From: Myrica gale
Taxonomy: Eukaryota > Streptophyta > Magnoliopsida > Fagales > Myricaceae
Direction: 5' to 3'
Length of the DNA: 64,000 bases
Assembly: GCA_963930655.1 (NCBI GenBank)
Contig: OZ005605.1
Coordinates: 16,189,501-16,253,500, forward strand
This document shows, piece by piece, positions 12,447-24,600 of the stretch; within the stretch, counting starts at the first letter, position 1; the number at the start of each line of letters is the position of its first letter. Under the pieces are notes generated by a model that saw only the letters and a program-made list of their open reading frames with translations, made no database searches and had not been told where the DNA came from. Both the position numbers and the translations under genes were made by a program.

Positions 12447-13273
12447 AACCTTAAAGAGAGAGAGGGAGCACGCCGAAGGATCACAAAGCAAAGTCGATCT
12501 CCTTTTTGAGTTGAAATGATCACTTGAACCCCTCTGACCTTCTGTTGGTAAAGCAGAAATATGTAGTCCTTGGTGAAATGTCAAGTATTTATATTCTGCG
12601 GTAAAAAGCAATGACAGACATACTATTTGACAACACAAGCAGATGTTCTGAGACTGCATGAAGTCTGTAATCAAAATTACTAATAATGCTTCAATTTCAT
12701 ACACATTAATGAATAACAGTACAAAATGAAAATAATAAAGCAAAACATTGAGTGAAAAATCACAGTAAAAATCCTGTGTCTTGCATGAGGGCAAAGTGAA
12801 ATCGCAGGTCTCCAGACCACTAAAAATACATTTTATAAAACCTCTATGACCATCATCAACCTCGGTCTCCAACGAGGCACACTTGGGCTTCAAATATTAG
12901 AAACTTTGTGCCACCGGGTTGGAAGCCGTCCTGTCAGGCCATTTCGTGAACCTTTTTGTTATCTACATTCCAATCAATGAGCTGAGAAAGATTGTAAGAA
13001 TGAGGTTAAAACACAAGGCCTTTGGCAACTTTTATTTTCTTTCCGTGAAACAATTTTAATAACCAATAAGCACTTAATACACCACTTGCCCAATAGATGA
13101 TGGCCATTTCTGGAGTAAAGATGTCACAAAGTACGTTAAACTAGAATTCAACTCATAACTATCACAGAACGGACTTCTGCTTATGAAAGAAAGCAGCCTC
13201 ACTGACAAAACGACCAAAATCGAGAACAAGCATGACTGATCGTCAAGGAGAAATCCAGAACGGCTATGGAGGA
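12447..13273 (-). other. 3' flank of KAS I copy B
   Basis: This stretch is closely similar to about 2770-3589 downstream of copy A and lies directly after the copy B stop codon. It probably includes the 3' UTR. Its left edge abuts the truncated LTR at about 12445, which marks a duplication or insertion breakpoint. Confidence 0.6.
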
Positions 13274-16200
13274 TCAAGGTCTGAATGCAGAAAAGGCCAC
13301 GACGGAGTTGTGTCCACCGAATCCAAACGAATTTGAAATGGCTGAATCATGAGACACTAGTGAGTAATTAAACCTGGACGCTGAGGATTCCCAGGCAATT
13401 GGAATTGAAAAAGCCATGGTGTTAAAAGGTTTGAGCATCTTACCAACATTCACTTCATGCTGCTGCTTTTTATTCGCGACAGTGTCAAAGTTGACTATAG
13501 GGTCTGGATTCTGCACCCATTGAAGGAATTCGTCACTCATCATATCACCAGATATCCTAATCTTTTAAATCAATTGATAGCTATAATTGAAACTTAAGGA
13601 GTTCTCTACTTAGTCAGACAAAAACAGACCAAAGGGAAGTAAAATCTGCGCAACCAAGATATTCATAATTTCCCTTATTTGCTTCCAAAGAAATAAAATG
13701 CAGTGTTAATTAATAAAATTGAAACTTCACTAATAAGTTAGTCTAATTAGTTTGTATGCAGCGACTAATGTAGAAAATGATGTTTACAACTCACTGTTAA
13801 TTTCACTGCTTTATGATGACACCAACCACATATTACATCTAACTAATTCATTCCCAATCAAATATTTAACTATGGACTAGTATGATGTATTCTAACACTA
13901 ACAGCATCACATTCGTAATTTCCCATGTTAATGGAGTGCGCTGCATCTGTGTTTAACAAGCAAATACTAATAGAATCACCAAATTAAGTGTCAACTAGAA
14001 AGTAGCACATACAAATTGATTTATGGAAGGATGCACCCAGCCTGTTGTTATAGCTTTCACCGTGGCAATGGCTTCCAAACCACCAGCAGCACCAAGGCAA
14101 TGCCCAATCATTGACTGCAACAAATGAATTCAAGAACAGAGCAAGAATCAGACAACGAAAACAGAGAAAATCAATATATAACCAAAGGAGAGAAATTACC
14201 TTAGTCGCATTAATTTTGATCCCTGCTGGATTCTTGAAAACCTTTTTTATAGCCTTCATCTCAGCCAAGTCACCAACAGGAGTGGAAGTTGCATGTGCAT
14301 TGATGTAGTTGACCTGGAATATTGAAAAACCATTTTAGTTCTCTAGTATTCGTTAAGTGGTCTTTTTTATTCCATATTTAAACCATTCAGAAATTTTTTT
14401 TTTTTTTTGATGACGAGGAAATTCCCCAAAGCCGGACCCTTTTGGCCCAACCCTGAAGTACAAACCCCGGCCCACTGGACCGACCCCACAACCCAGGGAG
14501 CAGATAAGTCAAGGGCGATAATGGGGATGTTGGGGCTCGAACTTGGGACATGTTAGAACCCAAGCCGAAGCCTTACCACCACACCAAACCCTTGGGGGTA
14601 ACCATTCAGAAACTTGTAGCCATAGATACTAATTGCAGGCGGAACATTTATTTTAAACAAATAGTTAGTAATTTAGAAATAGATCAGCAAGTTGAATTTA
14701 TCAGGCCTTCTAAAAGAACTAAATATGAAACTTAGGCTGCTTCGGATACCTTAAAGACATACCAATAAAGGTTTTTATAAGTCCCTCTCATCGTTCCCAA
14801 CAGAAAGCAACATGGTGGCAAAATGGTTTGTGGTGTCATACTCATGCATTCCAAATTCAGAAGTTCTAAAAACAATTGCATCTTGTAGTTTTCATCTTTA
14901 TTTTTGTTGCCACAGCATGACTTGCCAAATATGAGAGGAAAGGACTGGTGTCTGTGCATCATTTTATGAAACACACAACTTCCTTCATCATTGTGAAGTA
15001 AGAGCCTAAGCTTTTAGACACAAAATTGAAAGCACTTTACAGCATCTAAACAACAGCTCAATACAAACAAAACTTTATGGCAAGTTTTGTGCTCAAATAC
15101 AGATCTTTTATCACCGAGTATACATCTTATAATAGTTAACTGTTTCCTTCTTCCTCATTATAAATTTAAAACTCATTATTATTATTACGGGAGCTAGCGG
15201 TTGTTTCCAATTGTTTGGAGGGCCCTGGCCCTGGGCGGAGGTGGGGGTTTGGCCAAAATTGTATCGGTCTGCATTTGGCTCCAGTAGTGCTAATTAAATC
15301 CTCACATATGGATTTGTTTTTAGTCAAATCCTTACTGTGTTGCAGTGATCTATTTCCAATATGTGTATTTAAATTGTTCGCTTCATCGACATGTTTCCTG
15401 GCTTAACAACATCCTCTCCAGATTTACCACAAAGCAAACATAGTCCTCTAATACGGTAAATGAATTTCCACTTGAGACCGCATCTACAAGTCTACACCAA
15501 TTATAATCTCCTCCAAAGCACTTTTGCACTTCATCCATCCTCTATTAGTCTATAGGCAACATCAGAGGCCGTCCCTCTCTCCTACCAAAACCCACACTAA
15601 TGCGAATTAAATGATCCATAAATATCACATTTCAAAGAATCACTGAACTCCTTATTATTCAACCAAACTAACACATGCCAAGTCCTATTAAGGCAATAGG
15701 CAATCCATTCTAGAGCACCTACCCGTGGTCTTCTCAATGCAAAAACCATGGCAAACATGCTAGGGACTCTGATGGTACTATTTCATTTACCCATGGCCAT
15801 TGCAAAGTATGTAATACAACCTGTAATCTCTTTGAAGTAAACTTGATGAGTTCCAACACGAGATTAACTAATTGCACAACTTCAGGAACATTCAGAACTT
15901 CTGTCCACACCTAAATAACTTGGCAGTTCAAGTTCTTGCTTATATCATATAAAGATGGATAAATTGTAGACAGAATTCAGCACTAAATGGCAATGCCGTT
16001 TGACTTCATAGCAAATAATATTTAACCTCCTAATGAAAATAAGAATCAGTAGGAGAAAAAATAGTTTCTTATTCTACCTCTCTGGCAGTAGCCACCAAAT
16101 ATACAATAGAAAGGGCATGCATGGAAACTGGAACAATATCCAACACATAACATAATTAATAAAAACAAAAAAGAGTATCATACAGTATAGGTTAATTTGC

Positions 16201-18673
16201 AGGGGAAAAATGAGAATACCTCTTCAAGTGACACGCCAGCATCTTCAAGGGTTCTCTCAATGCATGTTGACACACCAAGTCCATCAGCTCTAGGGTCAGT
16301 CATATGATAAGCATCACAATTAATAGCACCTCCTAAGTACTCAGCAAAAATGGGTGCATCTCGTTTCATTGCATGTTCCAAGCTCTCCATTACCTGCCAT
16401 GAATATTAAGTCCCATAAGGTAAGACCATAAGTCATTTCGACCATTGAACTTAAATGTATTGCGCGCAATAGATAAAGACTCACGCAGAAGAAAGACTCC
16501 AAACACCAAATTAATCAAACATAGATAAAATAAAATTAAAAAAAAAATTATCAAGGAAACTACTGATAATTTGCATGTAAGTCATCATCTACAATAATAA
16601 TCAAGGAGGAACTTTGATACCTTTTCATTTTAAGTGCCCACCATGATTGCATCACAGTGCACCTTTATCTGTTATTATTCTCTCAGGCTATACATTTTAA
16701 AGAAACAAGAACTTCACAATGTGTTGGTCCGCATCACATATCAACATTGGACTCCATAGAGGTCTGTCTTAAATCATAAGCAGATAGCCTAAGTCGTCAA
16801 CTAGTCAATGTAACTTTTATATTTGTTATTTGTTACCAGCACACTAACTAACAAAACTGCTGAACATAAATAGTTCAACAATAAAGGAATAAGAAATGAT
16901 GTCTTACAAACATCCCTTTTTCCACAGCTATCATAAAAACAGATGCATGCATACCAATACTCCTGCTCCTTCACCCATGACAAACCCATCCCGATCTATA
17001 TCCCATGGCCTTGAAGCAGTTTGTGGATCGTCATTCCTCTGAGATAAGGCCCTGCATGCAATAAACCCCCCCAATCCAACAGGAACAATGGCAGCTTCAG
17101 ACCCACCAGCAACAACCAGATCAGCCTCACCACGGCGAATGTGATTTGCAGCAGCATGGAAGCAATAATTGGAGGAGGCACAAGCAGTTGAAACTGAATA
17201 AGTAGGTCCCATGAAGCCAATGCCAATTGAAAACAAGGCAGTCCCCATGTTGGTTAGAGCGTAGGGAATGAAAAAAGGGCTTATTTTCCTGGGACCGCTT
17301 TCTATTAAAGCCGTAATGGCAGAAGAAAAGGTTCCAAGACCACCCATCCCTGTTCCCACAATCGCACCTGCCCGTTGCTTATCAATCTGCAGCAGATACC
17401 ATCAGTCACAATGAGTCAAGGATATGACTGAACAAAATACAAAATAAAAAAGCCAGGAAACACGCCGTCATAGTGTGTAATGCAATGAAAAATTTCTTTC
17501 AGAGGTAATGAGTGAACGCTTGAATATAAAAAAATGATATTTGTCAAAGACTGATATTAAAGAGAGGTTGATGAACTCATATAGGTTGATATGCTCACAT
17601 AAGGACAGGGCCTGTTAGCACTTTCATCATCCAAAAAATAAAGCAAGAGGAGCAATTGAAAAGCCGGAACACAAATGCGCTAAAATTCCAATCCCCTTCA
17701 AGCTATGGTGCTAGTGAGTCATATGGAAGTCTGTAATTCACAAAGTGCAAACCACCTAAATTATACACGTGACACGCGCTTCCACAAGACCTTAGAGAAA
17801 CGGAAAAAAAATTAGGCAAGGTATGATTATCCAGTCTAGAAGCACTCGTCCAAACTATCTAAGATTTCCTTTTTATGTCTCTGTATCAGCTTCATTCTAG
17901 TGAGCAGGAAAAAAAAACGATGTGACATTTACACGGACGTTAGCAACTAGCTTGAAACAAAGGGAAATTGATTTTATCAGATCTCAGATTCTCAGCCATA
18001 AGAAGTTATTGCAGAGCTGGCTACATAAATGAGAACGTACAATTAGGCCATGCATGATTTTACAGCAAAACAAATACGTCAAGACAATTCAAACCCAAGA
18101 AATGACACGCAAATAAAACATAAGCACACTAGCCCAACCCCCCATAATGCACCCCCTACTAAACCACCCACAGAGAAACAAAATAGCGTGTAGCATAAAA
18201 ATGGGAGACCAGTAATACTAGACCTTGGAGAGCTTGTCGCCGCCGAGATCGGCGTGCTCGAGCGCCCTCTTGCCGGCCACAATACAGAACCGGAGGTAAT
18301 CGTCGTAGCGCCGGTCGTTCTTTCCATCAATGTAGCCGGTGCCGTCGAACCCGCGGATCTGACCGGCGAACCGGGTGGGGAACTTGGAGGCGTCGAACCG
18401 GTGGATCGGGACGATGCCGCTCTCACCAGCCAGCAGTTTGTCGTAGTAAGTATCGACGTCGTTCCCGAACACGGATACCAAACCCATCCCCGTGATCACG
18501 ACCCGCTTCTTGGGGTCCTTCTCGCGTTTCGGGGCCGATACGGTGGGCCGGCCGGATGCGGCTTTAATAACTGAGAGGCGGCGACGGGTGGGGACATGGA
18601 AATGCGAGGAGCGCTTCTCCCGGAGCGGGCCTAGCGGGGAGGGACGGAGGGTCGGGGATTGGAGGGCCTGCAT
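13274..18673 (-). CDS. KAS1: 3-oxoacyl-[ACP] synthase I, chloroplastic (KAS I copy B)
   Basis: Same reaction and compartment as copy A. Seven exons read 18673-18224, 17386-16955, 16393-16220, 14313-14200, 14114-14013, 13510-13444 and 13341-13274, each equal in length to its counterpart in copy A, giving 468 residues. The start is the ATG at 18673, matching the copy A start, and gives a plastid transit peptide. Catalytic Cys219 ([10 protein letters not shown]), His359, Lys390 and His395 are present, and exon 5 has the usual plant [11 protein letters not shown]. Exon 2 has [14 protein letters not shown]. Copy B is therefore the more conserved paralogue at the positions where A and B differ in exon 2. 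Intron 2 is about 450 bases longer than in copy A, and intron 3 contains a SINE. No disabling change is seen. A GGGTTT repeat lies upstream. Confidence 0.94.
14394..14599 (-). mobile_element. tRNA-derived SINE in KAS I copy B intron 3
   Basis: A 206 bp insertion absent from copies A and C is flanked by a 13 bp direct duplication, AACCATTCAGAAA (14381-14393 and 14600-14612). Read on the minus strand it begins ACCCCCAAGGGTTTGGTGTG. An A-box-like TGGTGTGGTGG and a B-box-like GTTCGAGCC follow at a tRNA-like spacing, and it ends in a run of 15 A. A long target duplication, internal Pol III boxes and a 3' A tail define a tRNA-derived SINE. Confidence 0.88.
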
Positions 18674-18908
18674 GATGGCCAGAGAGAGAGAGCGAGCGCG
18701 CGACGATGATAACGATGTCCCTGTGGTCGTGGAGCTGAAAGAAAAGCAGCGGGAGTGTCTGAACTAAAGGACACCCTCCGATTAATTCGTTCGATGAATG
18801 TGTTTCGCGCACTTGTCGAACTGTTTTTTATATGCCACGTCCGTATTGGAGCGAACGTGTACACAAGATACGCCAAAGTCAAAGTTGGACTTTTTCCGTG
18901 AACTTACT

Positions 18909-18934
18909 GGGTTTGGGTTTGGGTTTGGGTTTGG
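18909..18934 (+). repeat. GGGTTT short tandem repeat, possible G-quadruplex
   Basis: Four GGG runs separated by TTT (18909-18929) are followed by TTTGG. The unit is six bases, unlike the seven-base plant telomere repeat. It lies about 240 bp upstream of the copy B start codon, on the strand opposite to the gene, and has no counterpart upstream of copy A. Four closely spaced GGG runs can in principle form a two-layer or three-layer G-quadruplex. Any regulatory role is inference. Confidence 0.6.
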
Positions 18935-18949
18935 TTTCCAGTTCATGTT

Positions 18950-21670
18950 TTAACACATTCGTACGATAAAAATTGGATAAATTGCTACCTGTCACTGGAG
19001 TCCAGACGTCTCACACTTTAAATAACATCTATTATTTTTATTTTATTATATCAGTTAATTATTAATTTCAAATATTTTAACAGAAAACACTTTTTTAACA
19101 AGTGAATGATAATTTTGTCTTCTAATTATTTAAAAAATAACTCTTTTATGCGAGTAAAATTATAATTTTAAAAATTAAAAAATTAATTTTCATCTAAATA
19201 AATAGAACATTTTAACCTATGCTACACGTGTACACAAATCATGGGGGACTCAGATTGTTGTCATATCTTCGTGAAGTGCATGTTAATGTGTTATACACTG
19301 AGATTATTGATTATCATATAGTTACTTTTATAATTAACAAAACAAAAATTATCTAAGGAAGATTGTACCTGGTCTATATTTCGAGTTTTCTATTCAAATC
19401 GATTTATAAATACATAAATATTTTAAGTCAATTTAAATTATATTACTCATAGTCAACATAAATAACATAGTCTCGTTTAACTAGTGCAAAACCAAAAAGA
19501 AAATGTACTGAAAATAGAGATAAAAGAAAAGAAAACACAAACTCTTCAGGAAAAAAAAAAGAGAGACTACTTTAACAAATAAGTGCATAGAATTCAAGCC
19601 AATACACACAAATATAATAGCCAAAAAAAATTAAGTAAAGCTTAGTAGAATCAAATTATTTGTTCTTCGCATATATAGTATTTTAATTAAGCAGAATATT
19701 AAAAAATAGTAAATTTCTTTCTTTTTCGTTCTTGATTTTTAATCAAGCATGTCCTCCGATGAAAACATACTAATAATTAGAACTTAAAAAAACTCAATAT
19801 ATAAAACTTAATAAAAAATGCTTATTATTCATGTAATTGTTTAATATAAAGATCAGAGCCGCGCGCGGATAAGTACGTGGTATTTTCTGGAGGATGCACG
19901 CGCATGACAGCATGATAAATGGTGGGAAGCACGAAGTGACTCTTTCGAGAGCTTAAGATCAGAGTCAAAGAGAGAAGATGATAGGGGTTTTTTTTTCTAA
20001 ATGAAGATGATAGGGTTACACGACAGAATGGAGAGAGATGAAAAGTTAAAGAAAAAAAAAAGAATAATGTAGAAGATTAAAGTCAAAGACTATATATAAC
20101 AGGGTTAGCCTTTGGCGTTTCCCAAGATTACTGAATTAAAATGCATGTGCAGGATTTCAAGAAGAAGAGGTTGTATGCAACCTGCACGAGGACGAGCTTT
20201 CTCATGGGGATCACCAGGCCTATCAGCCTTAATTAATTTCTTTTTAGCATTTCCTTCGTGGGGTTGACAGGTAGCCGGCTCATGCGTGGGGTTGACAGTG
20301 TAGCCTGTTGCTGAAGGCTCTGGTTCTCAACTGAGGTCCGCGACACACGATAATAAATTTTAGAGATAAATACACTTTTCTCATATTAGAGATTACAGCT
20401 GAGTATCCGCAAAGTTCTTCTCCCTAAGGATTCCTATAAAACATTAAACACAAATTAAATGAGTGAAAATCAGTTATGTATATTTCTTAAACAAATTTAA
20501 TTTAGTTATATCTTTTTCTACTAGCACTAATTAATTAGGTTAGTGGAGCTCCTATATATATATTAGCAAGGTTATTTTTTTCTACTAGGAATAGTCACAA
20601 CGTGATCGATCCGATAGGAAGTATTGTGTCCATTAAAGTGGTTGTTACTAACACTAGACGATTTTATAAGCTTGGTTACATTAAATTGAGAGATTTTTTT
20701 TAAAAAAAGAAATATAATCGCAAGAAACGACTAACATGCATGTGAATTAAAATTTACATATTTCATACGGGGATGATCGAGGGCATGAACATCAAGAGAA
20801 AGCCTTTTATAGTGTCGTGTCGTTTTGATTTTCCAAACTTGGTGTGCTGTCTATGAATTGATCTCAAGATGATGATTTCAAATAATTATTTTCTTTGTTA
20901 AGTGATAATTTTCTTTGTTGGATGCATTGTAGTGCTTGTTGTGTCCTCCAACATCTCATAACAGGTAGTGTTGAAACATTCAAATTCATATAAATGTTTT
21001 TATATTTGTAGGGCAAAAAATAAATAAGTAGACTTTTTTCTATATATTGTTGAGATCGTTCGTTTTCTATAGACTAAACAAGTTTTACTGGTTATGTTTT
21101 TATTCGGAAGTGGAGGTCTGGTGAGCTTTTGCTTTGGTTATGATGTTTTTTTCAAAAGTGGAGGTTTGTATATGTCATTCTATATATAAATTATAATAAA
21201 CTCTTACAAATTACCACCACATTGTCAAAGATATCTCTAAACTATAACTAGTTATTATACATCCTCAAATTCATGTTTTTGTAGTGATTGCATCTCCAAA
21301 GCTAAAGGAAGTCATTAACTCGGATGGTTTTTTGTCGCACATTAGCCGCAAGTGCCCCTCTTCCTTTATAGATATACGATTATGCCTCTATTCCCAAAGT
21401 CATAAGACTCATAACTCTCGAATTTTTTTTCTGGCAGTATTGATAAAGACTTAAAATCATGAAACATGACGTTTAGCATGACCAAGGCATGATATTTAGG
21501 GCAAAACACAAAGTTTTAGTGCGAGTGGGGCATTATATTTTTAATAAAAGGGGAAGGGCACATGCAGGTCACGTGGGATATAAACTATCAGAGTTAACAA
21601 TAGTTAGATGTGAGGATGAGATTACAAGAAAAACATAGATTTAGGAGGTGAATTACAACAAGTTATAGTT
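18950..21670. other. AT-rich intergenic stretch, no gene seen
   Basis: About 2.7 kb of AT-rich DNA with poly-A and poly-T runs. I see no open frame of convincing composition, no RNA gene and no repeat with clear ends. It separates the KAS I cluster from the first CACTA element. Confidence 0.5.
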
Positions 21671-21673
21671 TAG

Positions 21674-24600
21674 CACTACAAGAATATTGAGCTCCCCCGA
21701 CGAGTTCTACCATCACCAAAACTACACAAAATCGTCACTGGAGCCCTTCAGCCACCGCTTTCGGTCGTCGAGCGTTGGTCGCGGTTGCCGCGTGGAGACA
21801 GCTCAACGGCGACAATCGCGCTTCTCCGTCAGCCAAGTTGATGTTGCGTCGACCTTTAATGGCGTTGGGAGAATGGTTGAGCAGTCGTCGGTGAAGACTC
21901 CATCGTTTTGAACCGATCGTCGCTGTTGCTCTGTGGCCTACGACGGTCAGATCGTCAAGATTTGTTCACCTTTCGCTGACAACGTGTAGTGCGTCAATAA
22001 TACCTCCTCTTCACCGACGATGTCAAGACGACGCCCAATTTTTGTTGCGTTGACCCAACAACGACGGTGCTGATCTTTGTGGCTAGAGGCCAATCTCGAC
22101 GAAGCTTCGTTTGCAGCGAGTTATTTTTGCAAATCACATGAGTCGTGGGCATTGCAAATCGCATGAGCCGTACGTGGGCATTGCAGATTTTTGTTTTAGA
22201 ATATTCTAGAATTATTCTGACTATTATTTTGAATTTTCATTAATTGATTATTTGCATATTTCTCTCCAATGAGCTCTATTGGTTGATTTATTTCAACCGA
22301 CCATAAAGAAATTAAATAAATAAATTTCTGGCATGAGTACAATGGAAATGAACAAAAAGAACAGAGTATCAATCTCCACTATTAGGTGTGGAATTACAAA
22401 ACAAACATTCATATATATAACTATGGAGATCAAAGTTACGAGTATGCAAATCCAGATTTTGCAAATATTTACAGTACTCCAAAACAAAAGTAGCAACCTG
22501 CGACTACAACCTGATCCTCTTGAACTTTTTGAGCATCTGACCCTAAAATTGTCAAAACATCATCTGTTGATCTACTCACAAAAAACGACAATCCAACCAA
22601 GCTTAGTTGAAGAAGTTCATCCCAGATCAGATATTGAAAGCCACGGCAGATATCCCTGCAGAATGTGTTGAAGATAAAAAGTTTAAATTCAAGTGTTGAA
22701 CCATCTGTTACAATATATTGAACACACAACAAACAGTTTGATTACATATTGACTGCTAAAAAAAAAATAATTCCCCCAAATCACAATAATGAATCATACG
22801 TGCTTATCTTCACCTAAAATGAAGTAAAATAAAATGGTAAATGCCTATATCCTGAACTGAAAGATCACATAATCACACCCACTTAGATTTGTCCAACAAT
22901 GCATTTTAGATAGTCTACTTGCAAGCCACATATTATGCAGTTCTACTTGTAAATATAGCTACTAACCCGATGTGATCAATTGGTTAAGTGCATATACCTC
23001 TCAAAAATCTGTACACAAGTCTCATTTATCCCCATCAGATGCTTGTGGGGTCCAGACCTTGGGGCAGACTCTGATCTCCATGAGTCCACATCTGAGAGCT
23101 CATCAGTAGTCGGTCCACCTTATCATCAAACGAGCCTACCCGTTCCATCACCTCTTTCATGTGTGCCAACAATTCTTCGTACTTCTCCTTGTATGCCACC
23201 ATCTCAGTCTTATACTGTTCTACCTGTTCAGTGAGGTGGTTGACATGGGATGACTTGGAAGTCGAGGATGGCTTTGGAATTGCCGAGTTCCCCAATCCCC
23301 TAACGTGTCCAGACTTGTGACCCAATACATCATGAAAGACTTGCTCTGCCACTTCCAAATTTGCCTTTGAAGGATCCCTCTCTGCGAATAACTTTACCAT
23401 CTCATCCTGTTCCATCCATAAACATTAAGCCAAAAAATTCCAAACCCAACAGTGGCAGTTATTGCCTCAACAACTACCACAAAATGCCCATGATTCCTTA
23501 CTACCAAGGTACAAACAAATAGTTAACATCGTAATAAAGAGTAATAGATTAAAACATTTCTAAAAATTTCAAGCACCCTCAAAACTTCAATCAATAAATC
23601 ATTTAAATGTTAAGAGCTTCAATAAATTAAGAACAACGTTGCACTGCTGCACACCTATAACCAATATTTGGTTGTAGAAGGAAATATTTTCATCAGATGG
23701 GTACATCCACAACACCACAGAAATTTAATAGATGGTTGAACAAAACAACAAGAGCTTACAAGAAACACTTTAGTTTTTAGGAAACTAATACTGACTGGCC
23801 ACCATTCTTATCCATGGCAAATGTAAGATTAAACACAAAGCTAAGTAGATTATATGCAAACTCACGTCATACTCACATATGTTTCTTCTGCCATCTCATT
23901 GATGAACTTTCCATCTAATTTTCTACAATGAGATCTCTTGTAGAAGGCAATTAGATTCTCGTTGCTTTCAGTCTGCATATATTGCAAACGTTAGTTTATA
24001 CTTGCTGAATTTTTTTTATATTACATGGTCACTCTTAGTGATTCTAACCTTCTCTGCTCGCAGATTTTGCAAGCTCTTGGATCCAGCAGTATGAGGTATC
24101 TTGTGCTTCTTCCTGTTTATGGTATTCGTTTGGCAGATTTTCTGCAAAATTTGTGAACACAAGCATGTCAAATGGTTAGCACATTAATTTAGCAAGATTT
24201 TAATTCATTCAGTTGGGAAATTCTTTTTTTTCACGTTTAAGGGGATAGAAAACTACTATAAATTTGCACAAACCTTGTACCGTTCCTCTGTCCATTGCTC
24301 GCAAATAGCCTTCCACGTTTCTATACGCATTTCTAGAGGAGGATTGGCCAAAGCTAATTCCTTTGTCGGGTATTTCTTAAACAAGTTGTGCATATCATAT
24401 CTATATGTCTTGTAACTACATGCCAACTTTGATTTGATGCATTCTCGATCCTCAAATCGATTCCAATCCAAAGAGAAATCCCCCTGATCAGAAATATAAG
24501 GGGACGACATATCAGTCAATGTATATCTACCTGCTTAATTGACCAGATTACAGGAAAATAATTTTGACACTACCAAAACATTACATCTCAAAAAATTCAT

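Noticed and set aside
18909..18934. Interstitial telomere repeat
   Set aside because: The unit is GGGTTT (six bases), not the seven-base plant telomere repeat, and it is only four units long.
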